Shown here: one piece after another, positions 56,276-64,000 of the stretch
Layout of the letters: the number at the start of each line of letters is the position of its first letter
Position numbering within the stretch: the stretch's first letter is position 1
NCBI GenBank assembly: GCA_026018925.1
Contig: JAKSZU010000005.1
Span: forward strand, 20,756,779-20,820,778
DNA from: Tupaia tana
Taxonomy: Eukaryota; Chordata; Mammalia; Scandentia; Tupaiidae
DNA length: 64,000 nucleotides
Reading direction: 5' to 3'
Translations under genes and position numbers: made by a program
The notes under the pieces: model-generated
Told to the model about the DNA's origin: nothing
The model's input: only the letters and a program-made list of their open reading frames with translations
The model's database searches: none

Positions 56276-59200
56276 ATGGCCAAGTGGATGTTAGGGACAA
56301 GTCTGGAAATATTGATAATAACATTGAATGTTAATAGATTAAATTCTCCTATCAAGAGACACAGACTGGTGGACTGGATTAAAACTCAGAAACCCTCCAT
56401 CTGCTGGCTACAAGAAACCCATCTCATGGAAAAAGACATACATAGACTAAAAGTAAAGGGCTGGAAAAGGTATTCCATGCAAATGGAAACCAGAAAAGAG
56501 CCAGAGTCACTATACTGATTTCCAACAAAATAGACTTTAAGGAAAAAGTTGTAAGAAGAGACAAAGAAGGGCATTACATAATAGTAAAAGGGCTAATTCA
56601 CCAAGAAGATATAAGACTTATTAATATCTATGCAACGATCATAGGAGCACTCAAATATGTAAAGGAAAGACTGTTAGATATAAAAGGAGAGATAGATTAT
56701 AACACAATAATTGTTGGAGATCTCAACATCCCATTATCACCTTTAGATAGGTCAATTAGACAAAAAATAAGCAAAGAGATTCAGGACCTAAATGATACCA
56801 TAAATCAGATGGACTTGATAGACATCTATAGAACTTTCCACCCAAAAGACAAAAAATAGACATTCTTCTCAGCCCCACATGGCACTTTCTCGAAGACTGG
56901 CCACGTGATGAGACACAAAGCCAGCCTTTACAGATTCAAAATCATACAAACTATATCCAGCATCTTCTTTCACCACGATGGAATTAAACTTGATATTAAT
57001 CTCAGGAAAAAACCTCAAAAATAGACAAATACATGGAAACTAAATAGCCTACATCTAAATGACTTCTTGACTACTGAAGAGATCAAGACTGAAATTAAAA
57101 TATTCATGGAATCAAATGATAATGAGTACACAAGTTTCCATAATTTTGGGGACATGGCAAAAGCAATCATAAGAGGGAAGCTCATAGTAATTAGTGCACA
57201 CAAGAAAAAGATGGGAAGGTGGCAAAAAAAACAACTTAACATCATGCCTCAGAGAATTAGAAAAACAACAACAAAAAAAGCAAAAACTGCCAGGAGAAAA
57301 GAAATAATAAAGATTTGAGCAGAAATAAATGAAATAGAAAATAAGTGAATTATACAGAAAATAAATGAAAGCAAAAGCTGGTTCTTTAAAAAGATAAAAA
57401 AGACTGACATACCATTAGCTAGACTAATTAAGAAGAAAGGAACCAGATACATCAAATTTGCAATGAATCAGGCAACATTACAACTGACATAACAGAAATA
57501 CAAAACATCATTAGAGGATACTATGAGCGACTATACACCAACAAAGAAAACAACAAGGATGAGATGGACAAATTTCTGGAGATGTATAATATACCAAGAT
57601 TGATTCAAGAGGACATTTAAAGCCTGAATAGACCTATAACAAGGAATGAGATTGAATCAGTAATAAATAACCTCCCAACAAAGAAAAGTCCAGGTCCCAA
57701 TGGCTTCACTGCCAAATTTTACAAAACTTTAAAGAAGAGGTAACCACTATTCTACTCACACTGTTTCTAGAGATCCAAAAGGAAGGAATCCTTTCAAACT
57801 CATTCTATGAAGCCTCCATTACCCTCATTCCCAAAACAGATAAGGATACGACAAAAAAGGAAAACTACAGACCTATATTTCTGATGAATATAGATGCAAA
57901 AATTCTCAACAATATACTTGAAACTGTATTCAACAGTGTATTAAAAAGATTATTCATCATGACCAGGTGGGATTTCTTCCAAGGTTTAACATACACAAAA
58001 CCATAAATATAATACACCATATTAACAGAAAGAAAGATTAAAAACCATATAATCATTTCAGTTTATGTGGAAAAAGCATTTGACAAAATACAACATCCTT
58101 TCATGGTTGAGATGCTCAGTAAAATTGGCAGAGAAGGATCATTTCTCAGCAATAATAAAAGCCATCTATGAAAAACCTATAGCTAACATTATACTGAATG
58201 GGGAAAAGCTGAAAATTTTTCCACTAAAATCTGGTACAAAACAAGACTGCCCACTTTCTCTGCTCTTATTCAATATAGTACTGGAAGTTCTAACCAATGT
58301 GATCAAACAAGAGAAGGAAACAAACAGCATTCCAATAGTGAAAGAAGAACTGAAATTATCTCTGTTTGCAGATAACGTGTTTACATAGAAGATTCAATAG
58401 TATCCATAAAAAAAAAAAAAAAACTCCTCGAAGCAATAAATACATACAGTAAAGTGGCAGGATACAAAATTAACTTACAAAGATCTATAGCATTTCTATA
58501 TACAAACAACAAGCAGACAGAGACAGAACTCAAGAAAGTAATCCCAATTACCATAACCACAAGAAGTATAAGATACTTAGGAATAAAACTAACCAAGGAA
58601 GTCAAAGACCTCTATAAGGAAAACTATGAAAACTAAAAAACAATATCAAAAAAGACACAAAAAAGTGGAAGGACGTCCCATGTTCCTGGATTGGCAGAAT
58701 TAATATAATCAAAATGGCAATCCTGCACAAATTAATCTATATATTTAATGCAATCCCTATGAAATTACAAGAGACATTCTTCCCAGATCTAGAAAAATCA
58801 ATCATAGAATTTGTCTGAAATCATAGAAGACCCTGTATTGCCAAAGCTATTCTGCACAAGAGGAATAGAGTAGGGGGCATCTCACTTCCTGACCCCAAAA
58901 TATATTACAAAGCTATGATAATCAAAACAGCATGATATTGGCACAAATACAGATACATGAGGACAAATAGAACAGAACAGTGACCTGAGAAATAAACCCC
59001 AAAACATACAGCCAACTCATTTTTGACAAAGGGTACCAGTCAATCAGTGGGAAAAAGAAAACCTCTTTAGCAAATGGTGCTGGAAAAGCTGGGTATCCAC
59101 CTGCACAAAGATGAATCTGAACCCCTATCTGACACCATTAACAAAAATCAGTCCAAAGTGGATCAAAGATCTAAACCTAAGACCGCAGACTATAATACTA

Positions 59201-60081
59201 CTGGTGGAAAACACTGGGGAAACTCTGGGAGACATCGGGGGAGGCAAAGACTTCTTAAGCAAGAAGCACAGGCTATAATCCCCCAAATAGACAAGTGGGA
59301 TTACATCATATTAAGAAGTTTCTGCACAGCAAAGGACACCATAATTAATGTGAATCAACAACCCTCAGAATGGGAGAGAACTTTTGTTAACCGTGCCTCA
59401 GATAAGGGACTGACAACCAGAATACACAGGAAATTCAAGCAGCTTACCTGGAAAAAAAGATGAACCCAATTAAAAGATTGGAAAATTAGCTGAATAAAAA
59501 CTCCCTAAGGAAGACATATGAACAGCCAAAAAGCATATGAAGAATCTCTCAACATCCCTCATCATAAGGGAGATGCAGATAAAACCCACAATGAAATACC
59601 ACCTAACCGCAGTGAGAATGGTGAAGATTAAAAAAATAAATAAATAAGTGCTGGAGGGGATGAGGTGAAGGAACTACTCCTACACTGTTGGTGGGAATGT
59701 AAATTAGTCCAGTCACTGTGGAGAACAATATGGAGGCTCCTCAAAGACCTTCACATAGAACTTATATGATCCAGCAATTCCACTACTGGGTATCTACCCA
59801 AAGGACAGGAGAATGCTCAGTCAGAAAAGCACTTGCACATCTATATTCATTGCAGCCTTATTCATGATTGCTAAGACATGGAACCAACCCAAATGTCCAC
59901 AAACGGATGAACGGATTGAAAAAGTGTGGTACATATACTCCATGGAATACTACTTAGCCATAAAAACCAACAAGGCCTTGGAATTTGATAGAAAGTGGAC
60001 AAATATGGAAGATTTGTTGCTGAATGAAGCAATTCAGGCTATAAAAGAGAGACATTGGATGTCTCCAGTTAATATATACTG
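56276..60081 (+). pseudogene. L1 ORF2 (endonuclease and reverse transcriptase), broken
   Basis: Endonuclease: ITLNVNRLNSPIKRHRLVDW with the active-site N, ICWLQETHL with E, IIVGDLNIPLSPLDRS with D/N. The terminal S-x-x-D-H motif reads SKTGHV, so its D is lost. Reverse transcriptase: [15 protein letters not shown], and FADN at 58364-58375 where the catalytic FADD is expected, so the second aspartate is changed. C-terminal part ends MEYYLAIKTNKALEF ... SPVNIY*. Stops occur at many points, for example in the RT and thumb parts. Not functional. Confidence 0.9.
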
Positions 60082-60390
60082 ACTGTCCATACTCTATGGT
60101 TGAGACTGAAAGACTGGAGGACATACAAGCACTAAAAATTGTTATGGATACTAGAGACAAAGAGGAAAGAGTGTGGGAGGGGAAGAGTGTAGGAAAGAAA
60201 ATTTAGGGTAAAAAATGTGGGACACAGATATGGTTTATTATTTGTTAATGAGGACGTGTATAGTATTCTCAACTAGGCTGGATTGAGGTGTATATCATGC
60301 TGAAGAAAGTCTTTTTACAATCTAAATGATGTATAGCGATTAAATGTATAAATAATAATTAAAATTAACAATAATAATTTAAAAAGAAAT

Positions 60391-60654
60391 GACTCATATT
60401 TTAAAAGTTATAAGATTTATTAAAAGCAAATTTTGCCTCCTTAGTAGAATTCTTCCATGTGTCTTTTCTATATGCCTTTACACTCATCTCAGACATGTAT
60501 CCCATCCCCAAGAGTACAGTAAACACCAACAATAAATAAGAATGAAGGATAAACAAGAGTACTATCCTAGCTTCCAGAGTAGGTTTTCTCAGTACTTATC
60601 ATACTTCTTGATACATAGTCAGCACTCAAGGCAAAGTAGCTCTCGTTATTATTT
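60391..60654. other. No gene; possible MIR trace
   Basis: cttgatacatagtcagcact followed by cgttattattt near 60610-60655 is MIR-like, but short. Confidence 0.4.
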
Positions 60655-61040
60655 AAAAATTTTAATTGTAAATTGATAAATTATATTTGTGTATATTTAT
60701 GGGGTACAAAGTGATATAAAGATTTATAAACATGAGGGTTCTCAAAAAGTGCTTGGAAAATGGTATTAAAATACAAGTTTATTTCGGTAGAAAAACCTTG
60801 AATTCAATTCAGTTTTTATGTAATGTGCATTTTGATAAACTTTTTGAAGATCCTGTACAATGTGGAATAATGAAATCAAGACAATTGACAAACTCATCCC
60901 CTCAAATACTTACCACATTTTTATTTTGTCTAGTGAGAACGTTTAAACTTTACTGTCTTGGCAATTTTGAAATGTGCAATACATAATTATTAACTGTATT
61001 TACCATGCTGTGCAATATATGTTAAAGTTAAAAGAAAATA
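60655..61040 (-). mobile_element. L1 3'UTR fragment, antisense, with MITE insertion
   Basis: tgtgtatatttatggggtac, tcccctcaaatacttaccac, ccatgctgtgcaatatat follow the reverse of an L1 (L1MA/PB-like) 3'UTR. The MITE at 60733-60854 interrupts it. Confidence 0.6.
60733..60854. mobile_element. Mariner-type MITE, copy 3
   Basis: gggttctcaaaaagtgcttg ... gataaactttttgaagatcc. The ends are inverted repeats. Internal aagtttatttcggtagaaaa. Confidence 0.65.
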
Positions 61041-61129
61041 AAATCTGACTTTTCTTGTCTAATGGAAAAAAATAAAAAAAGACTGTCTTATAAGTCTGGA
61101 GTTCCAAGTTCTTGCTGTTGGCTTAAAAT

Positions 61130-61575
61130 AAATGTGCATTTTGAGGAAACCCTGGTGGAAGACTAGGAGCATCTTCTAGATCCTGGGGGAGGGGATAAGT
61201 GACCTTGAAACACATTCCACCCACAGCCAGAAAAAAGCCTTACTGCTCAGTCCACAAATAGTGAGGAAGTAATTCTGCCAACAACATTAATAAGCCTGGA
61301 AGTGCATTCTTCTCCAAGAAAAAGTCTCCAGTGAGAACATGGTATGATTATATTGTAGCTCGTATAGAATTGTGACTTGCTTCTAATCAATAGAAGAGTT
61401 TATATTGATTATATTGATTACATTGTAGCTTGTAAGAGCCTAAGTAGAGCAGCTAGGTGAGCTAGGCATGGACACCTGACTCACAGAGACTGTGATATAA
61501 TAAATGTGTTGTTTCAATCCACTATTTTTGCAATACTTTGTTACACAGCATAGAAAGCTCAAATACTGTATATTT
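61130..61575 (+). mobile_element. MaLR (MLT1-like) LTR, 3' part
   Basis: attgtgacttgcttctaatc, cctgactcacagagactgtg, then atataataaatgtgttgttt (polyadenylation signal region) and ttgttacacagcatagaaag. Sense orientation; 5' part weak. Confidence 0.7.
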
Positions 61576-61589
61576 ATACATTTGTGTGT

Positions 61590-64000
61590 CACACAATAAC
61601 ATTTCAGTCAATGGGTCACATATGTGATGATGGTCCTATACAACTGAGCTGGAGCTGAAAATTCCCATCATTCATCGCCATCAGAATGTTATACGTGATA
61701 CAACATGTTGCTCATGTGTTCGCGGTGATGCTGGTGTGAACAAAAGATGGTTACTGGAAATAACAGTTATATAAAAGCATAGTACATAATTATGTATAGT
61801 ACCTAATACTTGATAGTGATAATAAATGGTTGTGTTACCAGTTTACGTATTTACTATGCTATATTTTTTATTGTTCTTTCGGAGTGTACTTTCACGTATA
61901 TCAGAAATAGTTGACTAAAAAGCAGAATGTGGCGTTATATCACCAGCAGCCTCAGACGTCTTGTATTTACTGCATCCCTTGATAGCATCAGTTCCTCTTT
62001 TGCTTGATCTAATCTTGTTTTGCTCATCATTGCCTCTAAACATTCAAGAGCTACTGCTAATTTACCAGTGTGAGCCCATGTTGAATGGTTGACCTAAAAA
62101 TAAGTTAAAAGTGACTAAGGACTACAAAGGTGGAAAATCAGTGATGGTTATCACTAGTCAGGCATGCCCCATTCTACCAGAGCTATGCTCTTCAAGAACA
62201 AGACCAAGTGACTAATGCAATGAAAGGATCTAATTAACTGAAAATTTAAAAAAAATTAACAAAAATTGAAGAAGTGCCTAACCAGATCCAGAGAAACTTT
62301 TAATGACCTGAATTGAAGATCAGACGCAGATGCATAGTCCCCTTAGCACCATGATGATCACAACCAAAGCTAAAAGCTTGTTCGTGCATTAAAGGAAAAG
62401 CCTGGACCTGATGATGATGTTGAATTTACTGCTAGCTCTGTGTGGTTTAAATGATTTAATGTTGAATTTACTGCTGGCTCTGGGTGGTTTAAATGATCTA
62501 AGAATTGTTATTCTTTACATACTGTGAAAGTGAGTGGTGAGTTAGTGAGTGCTGATGTGAAGGCAGTTGAAGAATTTTTGGAAGCTCTAGATAAGCCGAT
62601 TATGAAGGAAAATTACTTGCCAGAGCAAATCTTCAATATAAATTAAACCCTTTAATTCTGAAACCGGGGGTCTGAAAGTGCTTTCATCTATCTATAAGGA
62701 GGCCAAGTCCATGCCAGTTTCTTAAGAACAGGATAACAGTCTTGCTTGGAGGCAATGTTGCAGCCTAAAAATTGGAGCCCTCTGTGATGTGGCACAGAGA
62801 GAACCCCAGGACCCGTGAGCACCTCAGGAAGCACACCCTGCCCGTGTGCTGATTTGCAAAAGTAAAATAATTACTCAGTCTGTTCCTAAATTTCTCCTCC
62901 ATGGATATGTTTAATGTATCTTTTTCTAAACACTGGAAAAATCTTTTCAATAAACCAAAAGCAAAAGGAAGAAAGAAACTGTGGATGACCTACCTCCTCT
63001 TCTAGTAGGCCTTACTGAATTGGGATGCCAGTGAAATGAAGAAGTACTTTTTGGAGAATGACATACCTTTGAAGATTTTGCTTAGTGTCAATAATGCTCC
63101 TGAGCATCCTCCTTGTTGGTGATCTTCATCCCATTATTAATGTGGTGTTACCCCCTCCAAATACCATCTCTTTGATTCAACCAATGGATCAAGGAGTTAT
63201 ACCAACTTTTAAGGCCTATTATCTGAGGACGACATTTGTCCAGGCTGTTGTTGCAACCGAGGAAGCAGGGAGATAATACCGATGCAGTTCTGGAAGGATT
63301 ATGATATCTGACTACGTCGAAAGCCTTGTTTGGACTTCCTGTGATGTCACTATGGAATGTATGAATGCACCTGGAAGATGACACTCAACAGGTTCATCCA
63401 TGACTTCAAAGGATGAGGATGATAATAGGGAGTTACTAGGAGTGGATCCTGAGAAATTGTCTAGTGAGGTGTTTCTGGAACTGAAATAGAAACACAAAAC
63501 TGAAGAGGCAAGAGAAGAGGGACCTGCAGGAAAAGATAAGCAAGAGATCCCAAGAAAATTCACATTGAAGGGTTTAGAAGGTTTTGAAGACCTTGACAAG
63601 CACCTTAAAATGCCTTAAAAAAAAAAAAGGAGCTATCAACATTGAAAGATAGGAATGTTTATGGTGTGATACCTGTTTGCAAGTAAATCTGTGAAGAAAA
63701 TAAACCAAGCAAATCATCATGGGCATATTTCTGAAAATGACACCACCTCAAGAAGAGGCTCAGACATGTCCTTCAGGAGGTTTTCCGGAAGTTCTTGTCA
63801 TAGAAGATTGTGTGCTATTGACCATAAAGACTTTCCAGTGAGAAAAGATGTGGAGGTGGAAAACAGTGATATTGATGACTCTGACCCTATATAGGCCTTG
63901 ACTAATGTATGCACTTGTGTCTTCATTTTTTTATTAATTAATTTTTAATATTAATTCATTTTTAAGTAATGTTAATAATATTAATTAATTAATTAATTAA
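61590..64000 (+). mobile_element. Tigger-type DNA transposon, runs off the window
   Basis: The subterminal region (ctgagctggagctgaaaatt, cgcggtgatgctggtgtgaa, actatgctatattttttatt) precedes a decayed transposase, with a 3' region beginning at 63895 (gccttgactaatgtatgcac). The right terminal repeat is not in the window. A different Tigger subfamily from the one at 36.8-40.2 kb. Confidence 0.8.
62100..63894 (+). pseudogene. Tigger (pogo/CENP-B-like) transposase, decayed
   Basis: Segments in order: helix-turn-helix part (GKSVMVIT..., about 62130), second DNA-binding helix region with FTASS-WFK (62417-62500, duplicated), NYLPEQIFNIN near 62610 (equivalent of the N-x-DET start of the DDE domain, now changed), LLSVNNAPEHPPC at about 63070, LPPPNTISLIQPMDQGVIPTF (63150-63210), TLKGLEGFEDLDK-like at about 63565, and a C-terminal acidic tail DVEVENSDIDDSDPI* ending at 63894. 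Multiple stops and frameshifts. Same superfamily as human TIGD proteins. Confidence 0.85.

Larger units (their letters stand above)
55028..60390 (+). mobile_element. Nearly full-length L1, inactive
   Basis: 5'UTR-like region with a repeated 63-bp block (55068-55243), ORF1 (about 55260-56231), ORF2 (about 56276-60081), a 3'UTR of about 300 bp (purine-rich gagtgtgggaggggaagagt), and an AAT-rich tail to 60390. Both frames are broken by stops and small indels, including a poly(A) slip at 58410-58424. More decayed than the L1 at 30-33 kb but same general type. Confidence 0.88.

Overview
The window is non-coding nuclear DNA from a placental mammal. I find no host protein-coding gene, exon series or structural RNA gene. 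Almost every open reading frame of note falls inside a transposable element. The sequence is AT-rich and carries mammal-wide relics (MIR, L2-like, MER5A-like, MER20-like, MaLR LTRs, two Tigger transposons, old L1). On top of these lies a very dense, lineage-specific layer of tRNA-derived SINEs (about 50 insertions) and younger L1 copies. The main SINE is not Alu, B1/B2, CAN, Ves, ERE or the lagomorph C-repeat. One element at 36 kb joins a tRNA-like head to 7SL-derived (Alu/B1-like) segments. 7SL-derived SINEs are known from primates, rodents and tree shrews, so with no primate Alu or rodent B1 present, a tree shrew (Scandentia) is my best guess. This is inference, not proof.

Layout. 0-7.7 kb: SINEs, a MaLR LTR and an old sense L1 cut into pieces by SINEs. 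7.7-12.5 kb: low-repeat DNA with one MaLR LTR split by a SINE, plus MIR and L2-like relics. 12.5-16.1 kb: old sense L1 pieces and a head-to-tail SINE pair. 16.5-20.7 kb: a SINE split by an LTR-like 408-bp insertion, MER20, and L1 ORF1 remnants. 21-23.7 kb: old sense L1 with four SINEs. 24-28.4 kb: AT-rich DNA with SINEs and an LTR remnant. 28.4-29.4 kb: an L1 fragment flanked by an 18-bp target-site duplication, sitting inside an ancient hAT-type repeat. 30.0-33.9 kb: a 5'-inverted antisense L1 whose flanking duplication also encloses a SINE. 35-36.3 kb: SINEs and the tRNA/7SL composite. 36.8-40.2 kb: a Tigger element, antisense, hit by SINEs and an L1 3' end, with a private 47-bp triplication. 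41.2-48.0 kb: an old antisense L1 full of SINEs. 48-55 kb: MIR, MER5A, young SINEs with very long A-tails and mariner-type MITEs. 55.0-60.4 kb: a nearly full-length, inactivated sense L1. 60.6-64 kb: an L1 3'UTR fragment, a MaLR LTR and a second Tigger element running off the window.

The elements share one machinery: the L1s supply the endonuclease and reverse transcriptase that mobilised the SINEs in trans. That explains the A-tails, the 11-18 bp target-site duplications seen at many copies and the frequent nesting. All L1 and transposase reading frames in the window are broken, so none should be autonomous now. Family names come from recognition by eye; no database search was possible.
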